Assembly (NCBI GenBank): GCA_023101725.1
Contig: JALJCO010013660.1
Location: forward strand, 62,001 to 126,000
Origin: Atherinomorus stipes
Taxonomy: Eukaryota; Chordata; Actinopteri; Atheriniformes; Atherinidae
Length of the DNA stretch: 64,000 bases
Direction: 5' to 3'
Shown here piece after piece: positions 10,884 to 22,927 of this stretch. A program made the position numbers and the translations under genes. Every line of letters begins with the position of its first letter. Position 1 is the first letter of the stretch. Below the pieces are notes generated by a model that was not told the origin of the DNA, searched no databases, and saw only the letters and a list, made by a program, of their open reading frames with translations.

Positions 10884-11596
10884 AGGTGCCATGACATCAA
10901 ATTTGACTTTTCTGGGGTTTTGGGGGTATAATATGATCTGTTGTGCACTGATGAAGCCATGTGAATGTCCAGAGTGAGAATCAAAGTTCCTGTTTATGGT
11001 CTGTCAGCTTTGTCTCTCTGCTCAGAAACAGTTGAATCAGACAGCAGCTTATCGTTCTACGTAGTTCTATCATTCTACGTAATTTAATTGCTCCAATAAG
11101 AGCACACTATCAAGTAAACAGTCCCCCCCCCAGTAGTAACGTCTGTGCAGTCAGGTCTGGATTTTCAAACAAATGGATTTAAAAGAAAACTTCTGCAGCA
11201 ACACTGAGGGAGGGGGCCACAACCTTGTCATTACCTGTAAGTTTATTTATTTTCTAAATGCTGTCTTGTCTGATAAACGTAGCTCACTGTCTGAAGTGCC
11301 CATGTTGCTAGCAGTTAGCCTTTAGCAAAGTCCGACCGCAGCTTGACCTAGATTCTCCAAATAAGGTCATAGCCAAATAAGGTGTAGCCAATCAAAATGA
11401 AGTCAACGTGGTCTCCGGGTAAAGCTCCATATCATCACCTACCCAACCGTGTTACTGAGGAAGTGAGGTCTGGCGTTTCAAAACAATACTCCGCTGTAAA
11501 AAATGCCGTTTTTTCTTTGGAGTATTTACATATGCAGTAATGCCAACAACATAAACTAGTTTTTACTGCTATGTCATCACTCCTCAAATATTTTTC
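10884..11596 (+). mobile_element. TTAA-type element, left end only
   Basis: After TTAA (10880-10883) the sequence AGGTGCCATGACATC begins, a common terminus of short TTAA-target elements in fish. The matching right terminus was not found before retroposon copy 2 at 11607 or after it. Confidence 0.5.
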
Positions 11597-11606
11597 TCTA
11601 CTCTTT

Positions 11607-12405
11607 TTTTTTTCTTTTACTTGTCCTGTCCAGCATCGAAGCAAGCAGAATGGAAATCTGATTGCTTTATTCTGTTGAACAGTTTTGCTTTACCAAGCGG
11701 AGCTTTATGAACATAAGGCTCCACTTGATATCATGTTTATTCATTTTATTTCTTTATTTAAACATTTGTCTATTACACCATTCCATTTCATACCGCTGGG
11801 CCTGACAAGGGAGAAATGAAAGTTAACAGAGGTAATGATAGAAAGTGGAACAGAGAGAAAGGAGCAAGGAAGAGGAAGAGAGAGAGGAGAGAAAACATGA
11901 ATCCACTTACACAGTTCACTGGTACATCTGTACAGCGATCCCTAAACAACCAAGGTCTCTGTTGGAAAACAAAACAAGCAATCCCCTACAGGAGGACCTG
12001 CAGGTGGCTTAATTATCCTCGGATCATACAAACACACGCAGAACTACGCAGAGAAGAGGTACAACCTAGTCATCGCGATGGGAAGTAGAGAAGAGGTAAA
12101 ACCTAGTCATCGCAATGGGAAGCAGTGTCACAGTGTCAACATGCATAATAAAGGGTGCTCCGTGGTGATACAGTCCTGCAGATGCAGCCTCGTCTCCGCA
12201 AGGAGGAGGAAGCCCGCAAGGCTCACGACCCAGGCCCCCAGCAGCCACCCAGAGGCCCAGATCCCAGCTACCCCCCCCCCCCCCCCAAAGAGCGGACATG
12301 CATCCCCCGAAGGGCGGCAAAAGGCGGCCCCAGCCGGAGCCCCCCGCAGTCTGGGGGCCCAGGCCCCAGCGGACCAAGACCAGCAGCTGCCGGCGCCCGG
12401 TGGGG
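11607..12405 (-). mobile_element. ~800-bp non-coding retroposon, copy 2, with 10-bp target duplication
   Basis: The same element as at 9316-10113, in the same orientation and of almost the same length. Flanked by TCTACTCTTT at 11597-11606 and 12406-12415. Poly(T) again follows the left duplication. Both copies share the 37-bp internal duplication and nearly the same 5' limit, so the start is a property of the element and not random truncation. By eye, differences occur every few dozen bases. A C16 run (12271-12286) replaces a C7 run in copy 1. Confidence 0.8.
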
Positions 12406-12415
12406 TCTACTCTTT

Positions 12416-13115
12416 GTACTCAAAGTTAGGCACATCATCAAGCTGGCTAATGCTAACCTGCTAACAGTAGTCCGCCAGCTACTACTCTGTTAAACTTTGT
12501 TAATCGGATAAATGCCAATGCCAAGTTTTCATTCCAGACTGAAGTGATGCTAAGGAAGAAGTGGTTCAAAACAACCGATTCGCCGCGGTGAAGGACCGAA
12601 CTTCACAATAGAACGATACACGTTTGTTTGTGGCCGGCAGTCGTGTTTGCAGGTTAGCATTAGCCAGCTCGATAACGTGCCTAACTTTGTGCGGCTGAAA
12701 ACACACAAGCATCTGAAAGCGTCTCCTTTCTTGGCAGTCCCCAGTTGTTCCACTGGAAACGGGGGGGTACAGACCCGATTTTCAGATGTTTGTGTGTTTT
12801 AAGACGCACAATGTTAAGCACGTCAGTAAACGCTAGCTGGCTAATGCTAGCATGCTGTGAAGTGCCGGTGCTGTGCCCCACCGGCGACAAACAAACGTGT
12901 GTTTTATTATAAAGTTAGGCCCTTCACCGCGGCGAATCGATCGCTTTGATCCATTTCTTCCTTAGTATCACTTCAGTCTAGAATGAAAACTTAAGTATGT
13001 TTGGAGTTAATCCGATTTAAACAGTATAACAGAGCAGGAACGGCTGTCGTTAACATGGCCCGGAAGAGGAAGTGTCCAAATACCGGGAACTTCCGGTAAG
13101 CGTGATAATCCCCTA
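12416..13115. mobile_element. Long hairpin (foldback) element, copy 1
   Basis: Arms of roughly 300 bp read as imperfect inverted repeats around a centre near 12735-12780. Landmarks are AGACTGAAGTGATGCTAAG on the left and TAGTATCACTTCAGTCTAG on the right. The right end AAGCGTGATAATCCCCTA is shared with copy 2 at 49666-50424. The left tip of this copy is rearranged or lost (12417-12490 holds a displaced piece of the central region). No transposase inside. Confidence 0.7.
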
Positions 13116-14306
13116 TTAAGTGTCTCTTACTAATTACCACCCTTTGTTTGGCCCAGAGCGGTCGTACACTCTGCACCCCCGCCCTCTCCGTTACAGATGT
13201 GCGGTTAATCCTCGCATCTCTGGATCCACTCGTGTCCGCTAAGCGTCAAGCCCGGAGGCTACCAAAGGCTGTATTACGAACACACTGCATGCGGAAGCGC
13301 GCCGAAGCGCAGCAGTTTTATTTCTGCGCCCATGTTAACAGACGGTGTCCACCACATAGGCGCTGTGTGGTGGGCCGTGACACACAGAGCCAAAATCGGG
13401 GCGCGCCATGGAGCGATCGTTTCAGCTTCTGTCCTGTTTCCTATGCAAAGAAGGAATGGAGTTCTGGATACAGTTCTTCGGAGAGCTGAAAGATGAAGGC
13501 CTTTTCTGGGGTAAATTTCTGGACATTGTTGGCGCTGTTACATCAGGATGACGCAGATTAGAGAGAAAACATTCTGTTTGGGTGCAGAGTTCGAAGTTTG
13601 TTCTCCTGAAAACACCCCACAAAAGGAAAATCTGCAAATAATCCACTTTCAGGTTATATTAACTTATCTTGAGGTTCCTGATATTTTGTAAATTAAATGA
13701 TTCTCACTTAGTGGTCAGCGTTGTGTTTTTATTGATTTATTACACATAATATCAACGACGCCGGTGATCAGTTTCTTTCAGCACCCTGGACAGCAACATT
13801 GTTTATTGTGTACTGTGAACCAATAGTGACCACTTGTTTTTTTAAATTTGTTTGTTTGTTTATTTTCTGTGGTTGTTAAAAGACTTTCCGTCCGTCTGTG
13901 ATATGTTTTTATATCAGCTGCATACAGTAGACTAGCAGCTGAATGTTCGTGACAATTACCCTGTTTTTGACCTCATGCATACAAGACTGCACAGTGCGCA
14001 CGCAAGCTACTTGCGAAAATAAGGCTCCCTCTAAAGCCCACATGTATTTCTAATCTTAATGGGGGGGATGCGAGTGGATCCAAAGATGCGAGGATGAACC
14101 GCACATATAAGTCTCCCGGGTCCTTGCAGCTCCTTCTGGATGAAGTCAATAACTTGGCCAATGTCCGCATACTGTTTACCTCTCAATCCGTACGCTTTCA
14201 GCACCCGAATTACGCGTCTCTTACTAATTACCACCCTGTTTTTGATTGCAAGAGATCGCAGGATATCATTATAGTTCATTCCAAGGTTGAAATAATATGA
14301 AATCAA
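13116..14306 (-). pseudogene. IS3EU-like integrase-type transposase relic
   Basis: The minus-strand frame 14031-14306 begins YYFNLGMNYNDILRSLAIK and continues with RVVISKRRVIRVLKAYGL and IDFIQKELQGPGRL. This matches my memory of the N-terminal helix-turn-helix part of an integrase-core (rve) transposase family common in fish, assigned to IS3EU. A second frame then gives VRFILASLDP, normally found further along, so an internal deletion is likely. At 13120-13155 (minus) a separate AKQRVVISKRHL is seen, and at 13190-13275 (plus) DVRLILASLDP with AKRQARRL. The locus therefore holds rearranged, partly inverted pieces. The catalytic core is absent. Family naming is from memory of protein wording. 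Confidence 0.5.
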
Positions 14307-14519
14307 GTCTCTATTCTCTACTTATACGTGTAGTGATTTACCTCGGTTTGCTTGGGACACCACTCATTCATAATAACTTAAATATATCTATTTAAGCTCA
14401 GGCTTGAATGAGAAAGCCTGAAAATATCTTATCAGAACTAAATCAGTCTATCTGAGAGGAAGTAAATTCTACAGAAGTCAGTTTCATGGATTTTGCGTTC
14501 AGAAATCATGAACAACGGT
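14307..14519. other. Unassigned spacer
   Basis: AT-rich, no feature recognised. Confidence 0.3.
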
Positions 14520-15365
14520 GAGGTGATCACACATATTTATTAACAAGAATGGATAAACCAACAATATCAAATCAGTTGAGCTTGCAGGATGAAAGCACCA
14601 TGAGGAGAAGATGATTTTACCTATGATGATGAGAATGGTGTGAAAGTATGATGAGAATAAGAGAGAGAGAGAAACTCGTAAACTTATTGCTATGGAAAAC
14701 AATGGTTCTGAATACTTAAATGCTAATGAACTCTCGCATGGAGGAGAAGCGGAGTCCGTCAATTAACCTATAATTTGGAGTGAATATACAAAATTTGGGT
14801 TAACATTCAAGTTAAATAATTTGGTTATAATTTAGATGAAACTGTCAGACACCACGTATATGTTCAAGGTGCTGGGTAGATCCTACTGTTGGTACGCTGG
14901 TCCTCTCTGGAGCAACCCCGGTCCGGTGGCCAATCCGAATCGGTGTGTTCTGAAGGATGGTGATGCGTGGATCAGTAGGTCTGGAGCTGCCCTGATGTTC
15001 TGGAATCTGTCCCGCAGAGTTCCAGAAGAAGAGACGTGGTGGTTGACGACAGCTGCTCGAATGGGTCCGAATTTTAAAAACTAGACTTTACAGGCTACTG
15101 CGTTTGGGTCCAGCAGTAATCTTCAGAAAAGTCTATAAAAATCAAAAAGGTCAGTCCTGATGACTGGTGGAGGCTTCAGAGATACTAGGTAACGATTATC
15201 AACAAAAAGGGAAAATAACTTTCTTAGTTGGACTATAGTCTATTGTTAAGATCTTTCACGCGCAGACAAAGGGATTACACGTGGAGATAACAAAAAGGAC
15301 GACACGAAACGGAACAAAAACAAAGACTTCACAGGACGAAGACTTGGCACAAACTCTTTGCAAAA
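14520..15365. repeat. Repeat R, copy 1 (inverted partner at 51218-52565)
   Basis: Aligns in inverted orientation over nearly its whole length with 51218-52565. Landmarks here are AACTCTCGCATGGAGG, GAAACTGTCAGACACCACG, GTGTGTTCTGAAGGA and GGACGAAGACTTGG. This copy lacks two insertions found in the other, so it serves as an empty-site reference. The superfamily is unknown; no coding potential is convincing. Confidence 0.75.
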
Positions 15366-16384
15366 GCAAGATTGGAGAGCGGTCCTCTGGTTTGAAAGAC
15401 CCGCCTCGAAGGGGAACTTAACCAATTATGACGCGATACATCACTACAGGGAGTGACTAAGCGTCAGCGTGGAGTTCATAGAATCACATTACACAGGCGT
15501 CTGTTTCTCTCTCCTCCATTCTCATTTAGATGTAAGCACGATCAATAATTAAGGTTTCTTTGATTACATACAAAATGACATGTAGGAGCTTGAAGTCATA
15601 TGTGTGGCTGAAAAGGAAACATCTCAAAACATCACATTCTAAATTGTTGAAAACAGATTAGAAAGTTCAACACAGATTGAATCATGTCAAAAGAGGAATC
15701 AAGTTATATGCATATAAATCAGATTATATGGAATTAAACCAAATAAATTCAAAGTAAAAGAATCCAAGTTAAATGTTTAATACAAGAAAGAGGAACACAT
15801 TCTTGAAATTCTGATGTCCTTTTGAAGCTGAGGGAGAAAGGGAACCTGGTGTGAGGAGAACATTGCTTTTGGTCCCACAGTTTGTTGGGAGAGATAAGAA
15901 GTGTCAACTTTGATGGAGACCAGCTTTGGTGAGACAAAGAGGTCTCGGGTCGCTAAAGAGTCGAACAAGCACTTAGAAGAAAGTTCTGCCATTTGCGGGG
16001 TTTCTTCCTAACATTTATGGGGAGCATCTGTGTTTCTGTTTATTTAGAGGTGGTCAGAGTTTGGGCAGATGTTCATCTTCGGGGGTAGAGTAGCTGTTTT
16101 AGGAGCTATAGTTTGATAAGACTGGTGCCTTTTGCACAGCAGGGGTCGAAGGTCAGTTCCTCTCTTGTTGTCCTGAAAAGGAATGTCTGTGTGATGGAGG
16201 GAAAAAGGCCATTATTTTATTCAGGTTATGATTGTTATTAATCCTGGAATGTAGGATCACAACATACGACTCATACTATCTCGTTCCCACGCATTAATAA
16301 CTCCTTGATTCTGGCCACAAGTTGACATCTTGCCAACTTTTTTTCTGTCCATGTCACCAGACGGGCTCCATACAAATGTAATCC
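15366..16384. other. Unassigned stretch
   Basis: Overlapping minus frames at 15749-15992 have no recognised domain. No element ends were identified. Confidence 0.4.
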
Positions 16385-16510
16385 CATAGAGAAAAGGTTA
16401 AAAGTGGGATTTTCAACTTCTGCATGTCTGATCTTAAAAATTCCATCTGTATGGGGTAGTTTGTGTCTAAATTAAGAAGGGAAAGTGGTTTGGAAGCAGC
16501 TTCGGGTCTC
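16385..16510 (+). repeat. Repeat shared with 9000-9125
   Basis: Direct-orientation partner of 9000-9125. Family unknown. Confidence 0.7.
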
Positions 16511-16600
16511 TGTAACTGCTTGAGTGTTGCCCGGTTAAAGCATGGGGGTGGCCAGTGACAGGCCGCGGCCCCCCTTGGCCACCCCGTAGCTCTGCCCCTG

Positions 16601-16908
16601 GGTTTTCCTCCTTGATTCTGGTTCTGATGGAGGTTTTCCTCCCTGGTTCTGGTCCTGATGGAGGTTTCTCTCACTTGCTCTGGTTCTGATGGAGGTGTTT
16701 CTCTCTGGTTCTGGTTCCAATGGAAGTTTTTCTCCTTGATTCTGGTTCTGATGGACATTTTCCTTTCTATGGTCCTGATGGAGGTTTTCTTTGCTGATTC
16801 TGGTTCTGACGGAAGTGTTTCTCTCTGGTTCTGATGGACGATTACCTCCCTAGTTCCGGTCCTGATGGAGGTTTTCCTTGCTGATTCTGGTTCTGATGGA
16901 GGTTTTCA
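16601..16908. repeat. 31-bp minisatellite, about 10 units
   Basis: Units such as GGAGGTTTTC…GGTTCTGAT repeat with a 31-bp period (a few units shortened to 25-27). The period is not a multiple of three, so the repetitive minus-strand frame over it (…LHQNQNQGGK…) is a by-product and not a gene. Confidence 0.85.
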
Positions 16909-18904
16909 GGATGGAGAATTGAGTCAAAGAGTTTATCTAATCTTTTCTAAAGGTTTCTGGATGTGGACCATATAATGGATTCATTCTAAATGGAATATTC
17001 CTGGATTACAATGAATTGAAGTGAAAAGATTAAAGATTAAAGGTGTCATCATAAACTGTTCTGATAGAAATAAAGTAGTTCACTTACTAGAGAGTAAGTG
17101 AACTTGCTGTAGTAGGATGGACTGAATCATATTGTCAATTCACTGCAGACCATTTACAACCCGAAACTCTTCATTTATTAAAGCTACAGGCAGCCCGTGC
17201 TTTTAGCCCAGAATAGTTTGTGTTGTGCTGTTGTAGCGTTTCATGAATGTTCAGAGGAAAATAAAAGGTGAGAAGTTTCTAAAACCACTAAAACCAGACT
17301 GTGACTACTTGGTCACAGTCTGGAGCCACAGACCCACTCTGCTCTTTGTCTTTATTATTCAGGTACTGTAAAACAAATTCTCGGTTTGCCTTCAGGTCAT
17401 AATCGTCTCCAAAAGAGAGACAAAGCCCAGCTTCCTTCTCTGTGCTTCCCAAAGTACCTCAGCCTGTACCCATAACAGTGAAGACCAGGCTTGACTTCAT
17501 TAGTCTGTTCTCATGGTGCCACGGTGACTACAGCACCAGGATGAATGCATGGTGCTGCCTGATTTTAAATTGAATGACCATTTTTTGGAATGAAAGTGGC
17601 CAATAGTCGAGCAGCGAAGCCACATCCACGCTACCTCAGCTTTTCTTTGATGTTGCGTTGTGGAAATCACAAATACAAATATTATCTGTATTTGACTATT
17701 TGAAAAGCTGAAAATGCTCCAATAATGAAGACAAAGGCCGGCATTATGGAAGGATAGCTCTGCACGGCGTCTGACTGCAAATAAAGGGATAAAACTTTCA
17801 GTGAGTCATGTCATCTTGAACAGCTTGTCACAGACAATTAAAGCCAAATTTGGCTTCAGCGTCAAACTGAGGCAGAGCTTTGGTTGCAGAATCTGGGGCA
17901 TAGCCGTTGGCCATATGCTGGAGCCCCTCCTGGAGCACCACTCCACAAAATTCGCAGCGATGGACACCGAAACAATTCTGATTGGTCCACATGATATGTG
18001 ATTATACCCCAAAGCTGAAATACAGGGCCAGCCCATCCTTTATGGGGCCGAAAGCAAAGTTTAGGTTGGGGGCACCCAGCCCAACTCAGCACCACGAAAC
18101 TGAAATATTTGATAATTTTATACACTGTAAATGTCACAGAGCCAGACAGTTGCAATTGTTGTTCTTGGCTTACATCTTTATAACGCTTACATTTTATAAC
18201 TCATCCATTTAGATTTTATTTAATCTTGAAATTACACATAATTAGGGGCATGTCCTTTTGATTGGCATGCGCCAGCCTGGATGCCAGTCTGCCAGCTGGT
18301 GGCTAACAGTTAGCTCCTTGCTTGCTCTCGGTAAGGTCTCAGTCTGCAGCAGAGTAGAAAATGGTGGGTTTTAGCAGCTAACAGTAAGTCCAAAAATGTC
18401 TCACCATTATCCCGCTGCTCAGGAGGCTAATCTTTATTATTTCCTGTTAGTTTTGAGTTAGCTCGATTTGCATTTAGCCCAGAGTATGTTGGCTGTCAAT
18501 CATTTGCCCCGAAGCCTTGCTTGCCCATTTTAGTATTTTCAGGGAGTGACGACACACACGCGGCAAGATAACGGTGGTGGGACACGCTCAACTGGCTTCA
18601 CTTTCCCCTTATTAGAAGTGATCGAATGCTACGTCCATGTTTTCTACAGTCTTTGCTTACATCATACTGGTGTCACTGGCTCTGGTTTTTAAGCTTACTG
18701 GAAATTTAATCCAGAAAAATGATCTAGTTTTAATTTGCACTTTTAAAATCCAGTGATGGATTTGTGTGTCAGACAGAAGTTGTATATTAAAGTTAGACAC
18801 AACATCAGTAGAAAAGATGCTGCATTAAACATAATTAAACATGTAACCAGTTTACCTTTTTTTTCTTAAAAAAAGGGGGTCCTCTGCAAGAGGACTCGGA
18901 AACA
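16909..18904. other. Unassigned 2-kb stretch
   Basis: No gene domain and no paired element ends recognised. Frames at 17800-18210 on both strands overlap one another and have no known motif. Confidence 0.4.
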
Positions 18905-19520
18905 TCGCTAATGCCGTGTTCAGACTAAACGTGATTTTGGCGTCAAAATCGCGCCTTATGCTCAAAGTTGGATGCTGGGTCACTAAAAGGCATCAAGACA
19001 CTTGTCAAGGACAGAGTTTCTTGTCTCTTGTCTCTATAGAGAGAGTGGCTTGGCTTTCTTTGATAAAGAAAGCTAGAGAATGTCGTTGCAGGGCGTCTCA
19101 GTGCCATGTCTGGGTTCACCAGATAATTCAGACATTCTGAGTTTGATGAGTTTCACCATTTACTGAAGGAGCTGTGCGCTTTCAGCTTTCATCTGATCCT
19201 GTCCAGTTTAACCACCGTTGTCCCGTATTGGGACAGAATTATAAGCCCATTAAATCCCATCGGCACAGTAAGTTGTCAAACCGCCATTCGGACACCGGGA
19301 GCAGACGCAGACCACAGTTTATCCTCCACTGTCTTCTTAGAGCGAAGATATTCCCCTGATTCCTGTCCTGTCAGAAAATGTGTCTCAGTATCATGATACC
19401 GAGTCGCTGTGATTGATTAGCCTCCCGCCTCAAGACACCAAAGTTCAGATTATCCAAGCCTGTCGAACGTTCAAAATTTCAAAATGCGTCACATCGGACA
19501 CGTAAAACGCGCCAAAGACA
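18905..19520 (+). mobile_element. PIF/Harbinger-like relic
   Basis: The left end TGCCGTGTTCAGACTAAACG follows TAA and matches the terminus of the complete element at 59890-60711. Positions 19139-19260 give the protein EFDEFHHLLKELCAFSF, resembling the N-terminal part of HARBI1-type transposases (EFHxLLxEL followed by RF/YF). The corresponding part of the 59.9-kb copy lies on the opposite strand. The right terminus is not clear. Confidence 0.5.
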
Positions 19521-19630
19521 CTTCAACGATTTTGCATGTAAAATATTAGCATATATTTTTGCACACCTTTGATGCCCAAAGTGAGTTTGCTCTAAATGCA
19601 ACGTAGCTTGTCCTTGACTTCTTATATCAT

Positions 19631-20165
19631 ACCCCTTTCCCACTGGCCTAAAACCTGTTTAAACTAGACTATCAGCTTGTAGTAGCAGTGGGAAAGGCTC
19701 ACAGACCCGTGTAACCCAAGTCAAATGACTCAGCAAGTGCTGCAGGCTAAAATCACCTTTGAACGGCTCAGCTCCGAATGTCATGCAGTGGGAATGTCAG
19801 ACCCAGGTTGAGCTGGTTGAGCTTGAATTTACGTGACAACGTGGGTGGTACATACCTATGTCATGACATCGTGCCAGTCTGCTTCGGCCACAAATTCATG
19901 TCGCCTACGTTCCATCTGAGCTAGAAAATCACCCGCTGATGGTTTTCCTCCATTCTGAGGACGGACAAAAGTGCAACAAGAGGGCACAATGACCACAGCC
20001 TAACTCGCTCTCCATTGTTTACTTTCTGATTTCTGTCGCACGGATGACATCATCAATCCATACCCAGCATGGATGGCCTCACCAGACACGGAGCGGTGGG
20101 GACAGAGGCCACGCAACTTGCCAGCGGGGGATCTGACCCAGCTTTTTTGCCAATGGGAAAGGTGC
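19631..20165. mobile_element. Short inverted-repeat DNA element
   Basis: ACCCCTTTCCCACTGGCCTA at the left is matched by …TTGCCAATGGGAAAGGTGCG at the right. Internally it has no transposase. The superfamily is not determined. Confidence 0.6.
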
Positions 20166-20976
20166 GTGAGAATAAACGAGTCGACCCACGTTTGACAAAC
20201 CAATGTGAATCTGCTAATTTCATTGGGAAAGCAGCTTCAGTGAACCTCAAACATTGGGGAGTGCCCTGCAGAGGCAGCAGCTGCAGCAGGAACTGATAAA
20301 CCAGTGTTGTTCATCCCTTATATTAGTTGAGTTTTTGTGTATTTTATCCCTATTATTTAAATTCTTCCTTTTTATATTTGTATTTATTACAACAATTTCT
20401 TTAATTCAGGTTATCTTGACATTTCAGGGACACTTGGGGACCCCCAAGCAGCCACTTAGTTTGCCTACTGTATGCTTTGTGTCGGCTCTGATGAAATATA
20501 AATGGAATATGTGACTGAATCAGGTTTGCTCATAATTCTAATGACCAATGTTTGCTCACAGCTGTTAGCCATTCTACCGGTCAGTGTAAAGACTGGTACA
20601 GATGATTCGCTCTAGCATCTTCCTTCTGCTTATGTCACAGCGGTTTCTGTAAAGGTGAAGCCCGTTCAACATTTATTAGCTTCCATATAGTCATGGAACT
20701 GCAGTTGCATCCCTCAAGTTTTGTTTTTGTTGATGAAGCAGAGTCAGAAATCCTGCTGTCGCTGCACACTGACTCAGCAAATGCTGCACAAGCATAAACA
20801 CTTACACCTTTGCCACCATGTATGTTAGGCATTGGCCAGACATTCAGGCAAAAGCAAAACTTAACAGAAATATTTCTGTGGGGCATTTAACGCAGAGGAG
20901 GAAGGCCTGAAGAGGAGACTCAGGAAGCAGGTCCAAGCACTTTATGTGCAGGAAATGGAGAATTAATCTTTGCAGT
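20166..20976. other. Unassigned stretch
   Basis: No gene or paired terminus recognised. A minus frame at 20635-20886 has no known motif. Confidence 0.35.
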
Positions 20977-21608
20977 GGCCCCGGTTACATGATCTTTTTT
21001 TAAAATTAGGAATTAAATTATTCTCATTCATGTTAACGTGGAAATAATAATTCCAAATGAAGGTTTACATGGAAAACGTTTATCTAATTCCGCTTTAGAT
21101 CTAGTGGTTTGGAAGAGTTCTGATTGGACAGAGGACAGACGTGACACATCTACGTCCGTTTATGTCTACCTGGAGGTAAACAAAAGCCAGTTCCTGCTCC
21201 TTTTTGCTTCGACTACGACCTGAAAACCACATAACACAGATTTTCACTGTATTTTGATTGTAGTTTTGTAGCAGCAGCTCGACACGAACATACTTTTTCA
21301 TTTCCGCTGGCTGGCACGAGTCCAGCGTTTGTTTCACATGTTGGTCGTCAAGCGCCATTCTATTTAATGGCAAGGGAAGGAGCATGCTCAGAAAGACAGG
21401 AGTTAACTTGGGACAGAATAAATGTTCATATGTTAGGCTAATTATTTTATTCTGAATTAAAAGAGGAATAAACCAACCACTTAGTTCGGAAGTAAGTTTT
21501 ATCCGGAATTTTTGTTTTCACTCGGAATTAAGGGTCTACATGGTCTTAAAGTGGAATTAACTTTTATTCAAAATTAAAAAGGAATTAAAACTCATGTAAA
21601 TGTGGTCT
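20977..21608. mobile_element. Short DNA element with TTACATG termini
   Basis: The left end CCCCGGTTACATGATC and right end ACTCATGTAAATGTGG are inverted matches, followed inward by AATTCC-rich subterminal repeats. No transposase. Confidence 0.55.
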
Positions 21609-21739
21609 TTCATCATGATCATACTGTTGTTAAAAGCTAGCATGGTCAGTCATGAAAACAAATGGCATCCAGGCCAGGATGGATTTCTCAAAACAAGAGA
21701 TAGAAGTACAGGTCACAATGGCTGAAACAGCTAACAGTA

Positions 21740-22523
21740 GCTATGTTTACATGGACAAATAATTCATCTATCTGACTGAAATGTCTCCGATCAGAGCTTA
21801 CAGCTGACGTGTTTACATGGACGGGGGGAAAAGTGATCCGATCAGTTGTATTTACTTGATGGACAGATATGTTCATAATGCTTTTGACATGCACAATGGC
21901 TCCTAGCTTGTAAGAAGAGTTTTCTTTTTTAAATGTATAATCCTTTGACCGTCGAAATGCTCAGTAATCATTAACTCTTTGAGTGGGGATCAAAAACAGC
22001 CATATAACGGGTCGGTACTGGACCTGTGGCTGAAGCACTTGATCATGAACCGGATTCGCTATGGATCCGGGGCGAAGGTGCAGCTACAGCTTTAGGTCTG
22101 TCCGCCTATGCTCCGCCTAACATCAGAATTTCCAGATCATCGGCAGATCTGTTCTGCTGTGCAAGTTGCCTCCGATGTGACTCTGCAAGGCGGATCCGCG
22201 GCGAGCAGCGCAGCGGCCACGGATCCGCGGCACCATCCATTTGCTATCTGGGGTTGCCCAGCACAGTCCTGTTTCGTTTTGCTTCCCTGAATCTGCTACG
22301 TCACGCAGCAACTACGTGGTTCAAGCATGCGCAGAGACAAAATTCCACAGAAATGATCAGAATGAGACATTTTTTTCTGTTGATCGGATCGTAAAAAGGT
22401 TTAAACCCCTCCTTTTGATCGGATTGAGAATTCTTTAAGATCGAGGCTGATCGGATCAGCTGACATGTTTACATGACGCATTTTTATTCTGATCGGATTA
22501 AAATTGCACCATGTAAACACAGC
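21740..22523. mobile_element. Short DNA element with GTTTACATGG termini
   Basis: GCTATGTTTACATGG at the left and CCATGTAAACACAGC at the right are inverted, flanked by TA on both sides (21738-21739 and 22524-22525). CCGATCAG/CTGATCGG subterminal repeats occur in both arms. The GC-rich centre (22060-22240, several GGATCC-like sites) may be another insert. Confidence 0.65.
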
Positions 22524-22624
22524 TAATGTCATATGTTAAGTATAGTCCTTCTCTGATTTCTATCTGTGAGCAGGATGATGGTGAGGACTGTTTCAATCAG
22601 TGTTTTACAATGCTAATAGAAACA

Positions 22625-22700
22625 AGATCCTAGAAAAGATCCTTGATAAAACCTAGAGAAGATCCTGGAGATGATCCTGGAAAGGATCCTTGGAAAACAT
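22625..22700. repeat. Degenerate short tandem repeat
   Basis: Repeated AGATCCTGGA/AGATCCTTGA words at roughly 15-bp spacing. Confidence 0.6.
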
Positions 22701-22856
22701 CTGTCCATGTCCTTTAACATACTTAAAGGAGAGACTTCAGAGTAAAGTGAAACTAACATGAAAAAAGGAAAAGAAAGAATGCATATGGTGCTAAACTCAG
22801 CTGGTTCAGCAGCAGGCTCACATACAGACTCCTCTATGAGGCTTACGCACGTTTGG

Positions 22857-22901
22857 CCTTGTTCATACGTGAACCATCAAATGGTTCACGTATGAACAAG
22901 G
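22857..22901. repeat. Perfect 45-bp palindrome (21-bp arms, 3-base loop)
   Basis: Arm 22857-22877 (CCTTGTTCATACGTGAACCA then T) is the exact reverse complement of 22881-22901. The loop is CAA. It is not part of any element terminus recognised here. Confidence 0.9.
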
Positions 22902-22927
22902 AGCTCTGGTGGGGCAAAACTGTACAA

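Noticed and set aside
16354..16758. Minus-strand repetitive 134-residue frame (NQNQ and RTRT repeats)
   Set aside because: It lies over a 31-bp minisatellite. The period is not divisible by three and some units are shortened, so the frame is an accident.
17801..18212. Several overlapping frames on both strands that could be a gene
   Set aside because: They contradict each other and have no recognised domain.
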